Shown: positions 7,284-14,191 of the stretch, one piece after another
Layout of the letters: every line of letters starts with the position of its first letter
Position numbering within the stretch: the first letter of the stretch is position 1
IMG/VR virus record: IMGVR_UViG_3300020205_000654
Coordinates: 1-27,709 of that record
DNA from: a virus
Strand: one strand, 5' to 3'
DNA: 27,709 bases
The notes under the pieces: model-generated
Databases searched by the model: none
What the model saw: only the letters and a program-made list of their open reading frames with translations
Told to the model about the DNA's origin: nothing
Program-made: the position numbers and the translations under genes

Positions 7284-7694
7284 CTTACCAATATGATACT
7301 TTGGCTCTAGAGTCCACTCCTTCTTCTCGGAGTGAGCAAGAATCTTGATTTGGTTGATCTCACAAGCAGGATCAGCCTTTGTGGGATCCACTATCTTGAG
7401 CAAGCCCCACTCCTGTAAAAGCAAGCCAATCTTGTTTCGGCGGGCAATGTCCTCTTCACCCAAGTTCGTAGGCAAACCGTCAAGGGCAAACAGTTCCTTG
7501 AAATGGGTAACATAATACTTGCCACGCTTGTGCAGGATATGGCAAGACTGCCACAGTTTCTTATCTTTATTGGAACAAACCCCGATACGGGTCAGGGTTT
7601 CTTTTACCTTAAGAAAGTTTTCGGCAGTTACTAATTCTACTTCAAGTAAATCTTTAATATCAATATCAATATATTTTTCTTCTTTATCACTCAT
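7266..7694 (-). CDS. regA: RegA translational repressor
   Basis: The 142-residue product matches T4 RegA (122 residues): ENFLKVKETLTRIG (25-38), LWQSCHILHKRGKYYVTHFKE (47-67) and the C-terminal EWTLEPKYHIG are all recognisable. RegA binds the start regions of early phage mRNAs and blocks ribosome binding, including on its own message in T4. The first 20 or so residues (MSDKEEKYIDIDIKDLLEVE) are extra relative to T4. The gene follows gp62 with an 82-base spacer that can fold into a long hairpin containing the ribosome site. T4 has DNA polymerase gp43 next; here the sugar operon follows. Confidence 0.95.
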   Translation of the reverse strand: MSDKEEKYIDIDIKDLLEVELVTAENFLKVKETLTRIGVCSNKDKKLWQSCHILHKRGKYYVTHFKELFALDGLPTNLGEEDIARRNKIGLLLQEWGLLKIVDPTKADPACEINQIKILAHSEKKEWTLEPKYHIGKDKGKR

Positions 7695-7697
7695 GCG

Positions 7698-7776
7698 TAC
7701 AACCTCATTCTGGTGTTTGTTTCCCCAACTCTTATGTATGTAATAAGGGGGGTCTAAACATCAGAATGAGGTTGTA
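7698..7776 (-). promoter_or_regulatory. Long RNA hairpin between gp62 and regA enclosing the regA ribosome site
   Basis: The arms TACAACCTCATTCTG (7698-7712) and CAGAATGAGGTTGTA (7762-7776) are perfect 15-base complements. After one mismatch five more pairs follow (7714-7718 with 7756-7760). Inside, CCCC/GGGG (7723-7726 with 7749-7752) and CTTAT/ATAAG (7731-7735 with 7743-7747) can extend the stem. The 5' arm in the mRNA begins directly after the gp62 stop codon. The 3' arm contains the only Shine-Dalgarno-like GAGG before the regA ATG at 7692-7694. Folding would hide that site, and a ribosome finishing gp62 would open it. The repeat is seen directly; the coupling role is inference. Confidence 0.75.
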
Positions 7777-8157
7777 TTACTCTCCGTGGGCGGTTTCATA
7801 TTCTTGTAATATTTTACCGCTGTCTTCGGGAGTTAGAATTTGTAAATATTCTTCTGCACGGCGACGGGATATTTCATAAAACCATGCAACTGCTTCTGTA
7901 CTCTTTGATTCTTCCTTTTTCTGCCAAGGAGAAAACCGCTTGCGCTTTCGCACAGAACCAAAAAGATAATCATAGTGCATCTTTCGATCTATAACCATTT
8001 TTGAATTCAATTCATTTGCATAAAATATTGTGTCAGGAAAATTTGACAAACATCGGGCTATGATATAGGGAACATATTCCCGCTCATTATCCCGATTGAT
8101 TATCGGTTCCTTGCCTGTATTGATGGAGTTAAGAATATCTCCCAATTTCAGTTTCAT
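7777..8157 (-). CDS. 62: Clamp loader small subunit (gp62-like)
   Basis: The 126-codon gene lies between gp44 and regA, where T4 has gene 62. The similarity to T4 gp62 is limited but visible: RCLSNFPDTIFYANELNS, HYDYLFGSVRKRKRFSPW and the following acidic-helical part correspond to ALSQFPE..., FNYLMAAVPRGKRYGKW in T4. At 126 residues against 187 it is clearly shorter, lacking much of the N- and C-terminal parts, as in other distant T4-like phages. gp62 joins four gp44 subunits to load the gp45 clamp. The ATG overlaps the gp44 stop as ATGA, which fits the coupled synthesis of the two subunits. Confidence 0.85.
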   Translation of the reverse strand: MKLKLGDILNSINTGKEPIINRDNEREYVPYIIARCLSNFPDTIFYANELNSKMVIDRKMHYDYLFGSVRKRKRFSPWQKKEESKSTEAVAWFYEISRRRAEEYLQILTPEDSGKILQEYETAHGE

Positions 8158-9104
8158 TGAAACTCACACTCCATCATCAGATGGACAAGACAAGCCGTGA
8201 GATTGATCTCGGGATCAGCAACAAATGCCGCCTTGTATTGGTAGTCTGACAGAATCAGAACAGCCTGTGGAATGGATTGTGATTGAAAATACCCATAGAG
8301 ATTATCATAAATTTGACGGAAAATACGGGTCTGATCGTTGTCCAAGTTTTGAACAACCCACTTGCGAACCTCGTTAAAGTTCTTCTCCTTCATAAAGCCC
8401 ACAAGTTCTTTCGTCTTGATTTCACCCAAGACCTGTAGAATACCCACATCAATCTCACCACTCACCGAATACCTCTGTAGTTCGTTTAGAACCTTGCGGA
8501 AGTCAGGGAAATAGCGCATGATGAGTTCGGCAACCACCTTCTCATCGTACTTAATCTGCTCTTCTTGAAGAATTCCTTTTACACGATCCATGAACTGTCC
8601 AGCCAACTTTGGCTTTTCCTTTGCAGGAATAGAAAACTCAATCGTTGTGCATCGGGAATGCAGAGGTTCGATAATCCTATTCTTAAAATTGCAAGTCAGG
8701 ATAAACCGACAGTTTGCAGCAAACTCCTCAATGAATCCACGCAGAGCGGGTTGGGTGGATTGAGCATTAGAGTAGTCAAACTCGTCAAGAATCACAACCT
8801 TTTTGCCACCAGCCAACGAAACCGTGGAGGCAAAATTGCGAATCTTTGTTCGCAGGGTATCAATGTTTCCATCCTCAGAGCAGTTGATAAGCATGAAATC
8901 GCAACCCAATTCATCACAAAGAGCCTTTGCAATGGTGGTCTTGCCTGTTCCTGCCGTACCCGACAGGAGGAGGTTATGAATCTCCCCTTTGTCAACCATC
9001 TCTTGAAATGTCTTCTTGATTCCTGACGGTAGTACACAATCTTGAACCCGCTTGGGTCGATATTTTTCAACCCAAAGCAAATTCTGAAGATGAGATGCGG
9101 TCAT
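8154..9104 (-). CDS. 44: Clamp loader large subunit, AAA+ ATPase (gp44)
   Basis: The 316-residue protein is a typical RFC-like clamp loader ATPase: LWVEKYRPKRVQDCVLP (10-26), Walker A SGTAGTGKTT (48-57), Walker B VVILDEFD (103-110), sensor 1 TCN (137-139) and the SRC arginine-finger motif (150-152). T4 gp44 has 319 residues. It forms the 4:1 complex with gp62 and opens the gp45 clamp onto primer-template DNA using ATP. AAGGAG precedes the start in the three-base spacer and end of gp45, so translation follows gp45 directly. Confidence 0.97.
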   Translation of the reverse strand: MTASHLQNLLWVEKYRPKRVQDCVLPSGIKKTFQEMVDKGEIHNLLLSGTAGTGKTTIAKALCDELGCDFMLINCSEDGNIDTLRTKIRNFASTVSLAGGKKVVILDEFDYSNAQSTQPALRGFIEEFAANCRFILTCNFKNRIIEPLHSRCTTIEFSIPAKEKPKLAGQFMDRVKGILQEEQIKYDEKVVAELIMRYFPDFRKVLNELQRYSVSGEIDVGILQVLGEIKTKELVGFMKEKNFNEVRKWVVQNLDNDQTRIFRQIYDNLYGYFQSQSIPQAVLILSDYQYKAAFVADPEINLTACLVHLMMECEFQ

Positions 9105-9107
9105 TTC

Positions 9108-9806
9108 TTACTCCTTTTCGTCGCCAGTCTTATAATCCATAGCGATGAAATACTTCAAATCTTCAGTCTTGTGAGTGAAGCGGGAAACAATGTTCTTGGA
9201 AATCTCAAGAACATAATCTCCAGGAATCAACTTTAAAGTCTCGACCTTGAACGATACAGAGAAAGGCTGATCGTAATCTGCCTGCAATTCTACTGTGTAT
9301 TCATTAGAAGAAGGATCGCTCTTGTCATACAAGATGGCAACTGCTGTGTCTTCTCCCTTTGACTTGATCTTTAGATTCGGCAACTGCATTACTGCTGAAG
9401 CCTTAAGGAGTTCAGAGATTCGTTGACCACTAATCTCCAACTTGGCTACCACAGCCGGCATGGAGAGTTTCTTTGTAACAGGCTGAACAATTGCAGGATC
9501 AGAAAGAATCCACTTAATCTTGCTTCCACTGCTTCCACTAATTACAACATTGTCATCAGTAAATGCAAGTTCAGGACTCTGAATAAGGGACAGCGAAGAG
9601 AGAAACCGATTAAGATCGTGTATACGAACAGTATGGTCAAACTGCTCGGCTACTTCGGCTTCTGCCATGATGTTTTTTGTTTGCGAAAGGGTGACAATCT
9701 TGTTTCCCTCAGTAATACAAATACTTGGATTGATTGATGCAAAGTTCTTAAGGATTTCGTGGGTTTTCTTAGAGAGAATCATAGTATTGGTTTCCACAGT
9801 TGGCAT
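9108..9806 (-). CDS. 45: DNA polymerase sliding clamp (gp45)
   Basis: The 232-residue protein (T4 gp45: 228) begins MILSKKTHEILKNFASINPSI from residue 8, the usual clamp start, and shows the repeated beta-alpha-beta pattern of the trimeric clamp with ICITEGNKIVTLSQTKNIMAEAEV and IPGDYVLEISKNIVSRFTH in the expected places. In T4 the clamp tethers polymerase to DNA and also acts with gp55 and gp33 to activate late transcription, so it links this replication block to the late promoters. The ATG overlaps the stop of the small upstream gene (TAATG), with AGGAG nine bases upstream. Confidence 0.96.
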   Translation of the reverse strand: MPTVETNTMILSKKTHEILKNFASINPSICITEGNKIVTLSQTKNIMAEAEVAEQFDHTVRIHDLNRFLSSLSLIQSPELAFTDDNVVISGSSGSKIKWILSDPAIVQPVTKKLSMPAVVAKLEISGQRISELLKASAVMQLPNLKIKSKGEDTAVAILYDKSDPSSNEYTVELQADYDQPFSVSFKVETLKLIPGDYVLEISKNIVSRFTHKTEDLKYFIAMDYKTGDEKE

Positions 9807-10003
9807 TAGGGTTGTCTCCTATTTTGTGTTTCATGGTCTTTGTAAAGTTCTTCACAATCTTCAATATTATTGGATGCAAGAGCATTCTTGATATTGTGTT
9901 TAAAATCACTTCGCCCATGTTTCTTGTCAGCGTGTTTTGCTGCTCTACGGGCATCACGGTTATCGTCATATCCATTACGGTTGCTTCGTCTATCTCTGCT
10001 CAT
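9806..10003 (-). CDS. Small highly charged protein of unknown function
   Basis: The 65-residue product (MSRDRRSNRNGYDDNRDARR at the start) is rich in Arg, Asp, Asn, His and Lys, has no membrane segment and no family that I recognise. It occupies the place between gp46 and gp45 where T4 carries rpbA and small 45.x genes, but does not resemble RpbA, which is about twice as long. AAAGGA lies 16 bases upstream of the ATG, which is far; a start-stop ATGTGA falls between them. The stop overlaps the gp45 start as TAATG. Gene status is supported by that tight junction; its composition suggests nucleic-acid or polymerase binding, which is inference only. Confidence 0.65.
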   Translation of the reverse strand: MSRDRRSNRNGYDDNRDARRAAKHADKKHGRSDFKHNIKNALASNNIEDCEELYKDHETQNRRQP

Positions 10004-10024
10004 CTCACATCTCTATCCTTTCGA

Positions 10025-10873
10025 TTAAAACTCATCTATACACTCCATCAGATTCTTCAATCGGTGTTCCATAAAGTAGTTTATCAGTTTGGAGCGTGAA
10101 GAGTCGTGTGGTTGTTCCCACTTATTTATGATCTCAGCCTCCACATCTGGAGGAATTTTTGAAAGATCAATAAGAGTCTTGTTTCGTTCCCAATTCTTGC
10201 GAATAGTTTCGTTAAAGAACAGATTATCCGAACCAAGTGATTCTTGTAGTTCAGCCAATCTTTTTGCCGTAATAGGCTTCTGTCGCTTACCATCAACAAT
10301 AAAACAATCGTCTTCTGAAAGAACATTAGGAACACCATCTCCCGAATCACCACGAATAATGTGTTCGTTCAGAGTGGCAATAGGATCTTTGTAGACCACC
10401 TTGTTCTTTGTGGTCGGAGAATACTGTTCAACTCCAGGATATTGCTGCAACTGAGCAAAATCCTTGTCCGAGGAGACAATGATAATGGGTTCACGCTTAT
10501 GAAAGTGCTTTGCAAGCACACCAATCACATCATCTGCTTCACAACGACTGATTCGCATATGCTTATACGGAAAATTATCCCGTACCTCGTCACGAATCTT
10601 GCTCATTATGCTCAAGGCACGATCCCACTTGGCTTCGCTTCCTTCCCGATCCTTCTTGCGATTAGCCTTGTAGTGTGGAAACACTTCTTTGCGCCAAGAG
10701 TTTGCATCTTGACACAAGACGATCTCACCATACTTGCCCTTGAACTTGGTTCGGTACATACGGTAGGTATTAAGAGCAATATGGCGTACCATTTCCTCAT
10801 CAATAGTGGAAATATCCTTGACCTGTGCAAAAATTGTAGAAAGAAGAAGTTGTGTGTTGTCAATAAGAATCAT
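10025..10873 (-). CDS. rnh: RNase H, 5'-3' exonuclease family (T4 Rnh-like)
   Basis: The 282-residue protein (T4: 305) has the FEN-1/T4 RNase H metal-binding acids in order: ILIDN (D5), LCQDANSWRKEVFPHYKANR (D55 with the basic helix), CEADDVIG (E111, D113, D114), SSDKDFAQL (D135, D137) and GDSGDGVPN (D175, D178). T4 RNase H removes RNA primers and some adjacent DNA from Okazaki fragments. The gene sits inside the replication cluster, and its start overlaps the upstream unknown gene as ATGA. In T4 rnh is elsewhere in the genome, so the position here is a difference from T4 itself. Confidence 0.93.
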   Translation of the reverse strand: MILIDNTQLLLSTIFAQVKDISTIDEEMVRHIALNTYRMYRTKFKGKYGEIVLCQDANSWRKEVFPHYKANRKKDREGSEAKWDRALSIMSKIRDEVRDNFPYKHMRISRCEADDVIGVLAKHFHKREPIIIVSSDKDFAQLQQYPGVEQYSPTTKNKVVYKDPIATLNEHIIRGDSGDGVPNVLSEDDCFIVDGKRQKPITAKRLAELQESLGSDNLFFNETIRKNWERNKTLIDLSKIPPDVEAEIINKWEQPHDSSRSKLINYFMEHRLKNLMECIDEF

Positions 10874-11604
10874 TTAGACATTTTCTTATGTCCCCACAAC
10901 AAAACTGTATGGGGATTCATTCTGCCATTAGGCATTGAAGGCTTTGCCCGAATATCATCAAACTTGCGCTGAACCAAAGCAAATCCTACACTAACAAAAT
11001 GAACAAGAGTTTCCTTTGGCTTTCTTAGCCTTTTTGCCTGAGACTTCTCCGAGAAGTTCAGAATAGTAGACCCCTTTACTCCCAAACCACCTTCTTTGGC
11101 ATAATAAACGGTAAGGGTACGGGTCTTTGTATTAAAGACTGTTATGATGTCTGCACCAAGTATATCACGGGAAGGAATAGAAGTCAAACCAAAGTCATCA
11201 TCTTTTTCTTTATATTTAAGATTCTTTACGGCTTTAGCAGGATCAACAGGCTTCTTGCGGCGGATCTTCTTGGGATACTTTGTATCAATATATTTCGTTG
11301 CATCATCGTGTGCATCACAAATAAACTTATGATAACGATTTAGTTTAGGCTTAGAGAGATAAGAATACCCCTCCCGCTGATCCGATTTAGGATCGTCCAC
11401 AGCAACTTGCAACTCTGAACGGGTTCGAACAAGAGTTTCCTCTGTGTCCTCTGCAACCGTCTTGCTTGCATTTGTGGATTTGAGCCAACGACCAATATCA
11501 ACTTTAGTTTTATCTTCAGAAATTATTTCTGCAAGACCACGATCAAGCAAATTGTTAAAATAACAAAGAGCATCAAAATCTTCTGGTTTCACTTTTATCT
11601 CCAT
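10870..11604 (-). CDS. Conserved-looking basic phage protein of unknown function
   Basis: The 244-residue protein is not recognised. It starts with a short acidic helical part, has a very basic middle (TKYPKKIRRKKPVDPAKAVK at about 108-127) and ends with a more folded part reading GADIITVFNTKTRTLTVYYA, then GLGVKGSTILNF and NPHTVLLWGHKK. The basic centre suggests nucleic-acid binding, which is inference. ATG 11602-11604 overlaps the previous gene by 10 bases with no clear ribosome site. A GTG at 11590-11592 in the same frame has GGAGA correctly spaced and starts just after the upstream stop, so it may be the true start. It overlaps rnh as ATGA and probably belongs to the replication operon. 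Confidence 0.75.
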   Translation of the reverse strand: MEIKVKPEDFDALCYFNNLLDRGLAEIISEDKTKVDIGRWLKSTNASKTVAEDTEETLVRTRSELQVAVDDPKSDQREGYSYLSKPKLNRYHKFICDAHDDATKYIDTKYPKKIRRKKPVDPAKAVKNLKYKEKDDDFGLTSIPSRDILGADIITVFNTKTRTLTVYYAKEGGLGVKGSTILNFSEKSQAKRLRKPKETLVHFVSVGFALVQRKFDDIRAKPSMPNGRMNPHTVLLWGHKKMSK

Positions 11605-12362
11605 TCAGAAAATACTTTTTGCATTTCCCCTGTTTTTGGAGAATATGCATAATAAGCAGTTTGTTTCTTTATATTACCCACAGTTAACAGGTCTAATCTT
11701 TCTTTTTCATTTTTTACATCATCCAAGCAAACTCCTGAAGGCATTATGTAATCTTCGATACGGCTTATGATAAACCTCTCGTTGTTTTCCCAACCGATCA
11801 CCTTATCATAGGCGAAGGTTATACGAATGTCAACCTCTTGATACGGAAGTTTTGTTAAATCCTTTATCTTATAAAAATGTATCTCGTCAGAATCAATAAA
11901 ATCACTTGGCTTTGATTTACAAAACCCTTCTATGGCGATACATTTTTTGTTTGGAGAAATATAAAAATCTGTTATCTGTAGGGCAAGTTCCCGCTTTGAC
12001 TTTTCTGGAATAAAATCGTATTTTTTCCCATCAGTAATATTTACTAATGTGAACCCTTGATAATCCTCGGCACATACAAGATAATCCTTGCCGTCTTGTT
12101 CTTCGATAAACAGAAAAGGAAAATCCGCCTCGTTACGAATAATCTTTCCCATTCTTTCGCCGTCAGATATTCTAACGATTTCCACCACAGAATAAAACGG
12201 ACAACGCATACCGTTTACAGCATAAGGTGTGAGTTCTAATTTATATTTTTCGGAAGGAGATTTTCTAATCTCTTTTTTGCCTTTGAGGGGTCTACCCAAA
12301 GAAACGGCTTTAATCACCCGATTTCTCCTGTCCTCATACCAAGGATCTGTGGCGTAATTCAT
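11595..12362 (-). CDS. Unknown protein with beta-propeller-like strand repeats
   Basis: The start is placed at ATG 12360-12362 (MNYATDPWYEDRRNRVIKA) because AAAGGAGG stands eight bases before it; the frame is open slightly further upstream. The 255-residue product has no family I can name. It shows repeated strand-turn patterns of the sort VVEIVRISDGERMGKI, TLVNITDGKKYDF, ITDFYISPNKKCIAIEGF and KVIGWENNERFIIS, which look like WD40- or TolB-type propeller blades, though 255 residues would make only a partial or small propeller. Lines sampled here are lower in GC than the neighbouring genes, and T4 has no gene of this kind between 46 and 45. It may be a later insertion into the operon. Confidence 0.75.
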   Translation of the reverse strand: MNYATDPWYEDRRNRVIKAVSLGRPLKGKKEIRKSPSEKYKLELTPYAVNGMRCPFYSVVEIVRISDGERMGKIIRNEADFPFLFIEEQDGKDYLVCAEDYQGFTLVNITDGKKYDFIPEKSKRELALQITDFYISPNKKCIAIEGFCKSKPSDFIDSDEIHFYKIKDLTKLPYQEVDIRITFAYDKVIGWENNERFIISRIEDYIMPSGVCLDDVKNEKERLDLLTVGNIKKQTAYYAYSPKTGEMQKVFSEWR

Positions 12363-12385
12363 ACACACACCCTCCTTTGACAAGA

Positions 12386-14116
12386 TTAGTTCGTGTAATC
12401 GGAAAGCGTCGAAAAGTTATTTTTCTTTTTAAACACCATACGATTCTTGAACTTATCCCCCATTGATTCTGGATTTTTATGAGATATCACAAATACTCTC
12501 ACCGAACTATCTATGCTTTTAAGTATATCCAAAAAGGCATCTGTTGCACTATCATCCAACGATCCATCTAAAATCTCGTCAAGAACCAAAAGATTACAGT
12601 TCACAGAGTTCTTTTGTTGTGCAATTGATCTCCATGCAAACAGCAGAGCCAAGTCAATTCTTCGTTTTTCTCCCTCGGAAAAACTCTCATAGGTAAAATC
12701 ATCACGATGTCGTGACTTTATTTTTTCCTCAAAGTTATCATTTAATTCAAAACTAACAAAGAAATTCATGCGGGTAAGATATGCATTGATTGTTTTGTTA
12801 ATAATAGGAAGATAATGTGAAATGATCTTCTTCTTGATACCTGTATCCTTCAAAAGAAGCGTAGCGGCTGCATAAACCGCCGAAGTCTCGTTTGTATCCG
12901 TCTTGTTACAAGAGATATCACTCTCCATAGTCTTGAACTTGAAGAGTTTTTCGCTTTCCGTTGATTCGTCGGAACGGTCTTCTTGGATTCGCTTGATTTC
13001 TGATTGGAGTTGTTTGATGTGCTTTTCTGAGGCAACTCTGGAAGCAAGAAGAGTATTAATCTTTCCCTGCTTTTCTTGTATTCTTGCAAAGTCCATCTTT
13101 GTTTCATAGAGATCATTTTGAGTCTCTGTGATTTTGATGTTGATTTCATCAATAGCCCCTTGCATTTCTTGGAGTTTTATCTGCTTACTGCTGACTTCTT
13201 TAGTCTTGTGTTCAGCACAGATTCCTTGATGGCAAGAGGGACAAACATCATTCTTCTCATAGAAGATGATTTCATTTGTCAAGGATCTAACATTATTTTT
13301 AATTTGGTTGTAGAGAGTATTTAGTCTGCTAATAGTCTTTTCATCGTTTATTTTCTTCGTTTCCGCAGAGTAAAGTAAATCCTTTACTTCTGCCTGTAGA
13401 CTGTCGGTTTGTCCTAATAGTTCGTTTACTTCTGTCTCGGTAACAAGAATAGCGGCTTGTTTGTCTGTCACAAGACCGTCGCTGCGGGACTTTAGATTAG
13501 TTATAAACTTGGTCTGCATATCAATCTTTTCACGAATCAAACCTAATCCGTTGTCGATCTCACGCATCTTTTCTTTTATTGTGACCTGACGCTCCTTGAG
13601 CAACACATTCATTGTTGAGAAGATGGAGATATCCAACAGCGATTCCACAATGGAACGCCTATCCGCAGCCGTAAGGCGCATGAACGGCACATAGTTTGTG
13701 GAACCAAGAATAACAACTTGGCAAAAGGACTTCTGATTAAACTTCAGAATCTGTTCTTCAAGAACCTTTTGGTAATCCTTGGAATTTGCACAGACATCCA
13801 CCAACTTGCCGTCCTTGAATATCTCAAAGATCTTGGGTGCAAGTCCCCGACGAACATGGTATTCATATCCACCAACCGTAAACCAAATCTCCACAAGGCA
13901 ATCCTTCTCATTGATAGAGTTTGTTAACTGTGGAATATTGATGTTTCGGTATGCTTTTCCAAAAAGCACAAAGGTGAGAGCGTCAAGCATTGTTGTCTTG
14001 CCTGCACCGTTCTCACCTGTGATTAGGGTTGTGTTGTGTCGCAACAAATCCACTTCCGTGAAAGTGTTGCCTGTAGAGAGAAAATTACGCCAACGAATCT
14101 TAGACAGAATTAGCAT
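12386..14116 (-). CDS. 46: Recombination endonuclease subunit gp46 (Rad50/SbcC-like ATPase)
   Basis: The 576-residue protein (T4: 560) has Walker A GENGAGKTT (34-42), a Q-loop region, coiled-coil halves flanking a zinc-hook CPSC (292-295), the ABC signature FSEGEKRR (479-486), Walker B LLVLDE (509-514) and the H-loop ISHK (544-547). With gp47 it resects DNA ends and prepares 3' tails for UvsX. Unlike its neighbours it has no Shine-Dalgarno sequence: the ATG is preceded by TTATACT, and a late-promoter-like CATAAATA lies 15 bases upstream. The gene is separated from gp47 by the 392-residue unknown gene. Confidence 0.96.
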   Translation of the reverse strand: MLILSKIRWRNFLSTGNTFTEVDLLRHNTTLITGENGAGKTTMLDALTFVLFGKAYRNINIPQLTNSINEKDCLVEIWFTVGGYEYHVRRGLAPKIFEIFKDGKLVDVCANSKDYQKVLEEQILKFNQKSFCQVVILGSTNYVPFMRLTAADRRSIVESLLDISIFSTMNVLLKERQVTIKEKMREIDNGLGLIREKIDMQTKFITNLKSRSDGLVTDKQAAILVTETEVNELLGQTDSLQAEVKDLLYSAETKKINDEKTISRLNTLYNQIKNNVRSLTNEIIFYEKNDVCPSCHQGICAEHKTKEVSSKQIKLQEMQGAIDEINIKITETQNDLYETKMDFARIQEKQGKINTLLASRVASEKHIKQLQSEIKRIQEDRSDESTESEKLFKFKTMESDISCNKTDTNETSAVYAAATLLLKDTGIKKKIISHYLPIINKTINAYLTRMNFFVSFELNDNFEEKIKSRHRDDFTYESFSEGEKRRIDLALLFAWRSIAQQKNSVNCNLLVLDEILDGSLDDSATDAFLDILKSIDSSVRVFVISHKNPESMGDKFKNRMVFKKKNNFSTLSDYTN

Positions 14117-14131
14117 AGTATAAAATCACTG

Positions 14132-14139
14132 TATTTATG
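14132..14139 (-). promoter_or_regulatory. Possible late promoter ahead of gp46 (CATAAATA)
   Basis: On the minus strand CATAAATA differs at one base from the T4 late consensus TATAAATA. Its end is 15 bases upstream of the gp46 ATG, so a transcript would have a leader of only about 10 bases without a ribosome site. The same octamer occurs before the prohead core gene and between the tail tube genes. In AT-rich spacers it could be chance. Confidence 0.4.
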
Positions 14140-14191
14140 AATATAATTTATCAGCCTTTGATCTGCGCTGCTTGGATTCCTTGTGAGATCC

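Noticed and set aside
10117-10131. CATAAATA inside the RNase H gene as a late promoter
   Set aside because: It lies within coding sequence far from any downstream start and shows that this octamer can occur by chance here.
12850-13152. Second minus-strand frame inside gp46
   Set aside because: It lies within the coiled-coil part of a well-supported gene and has shadow-like composition.
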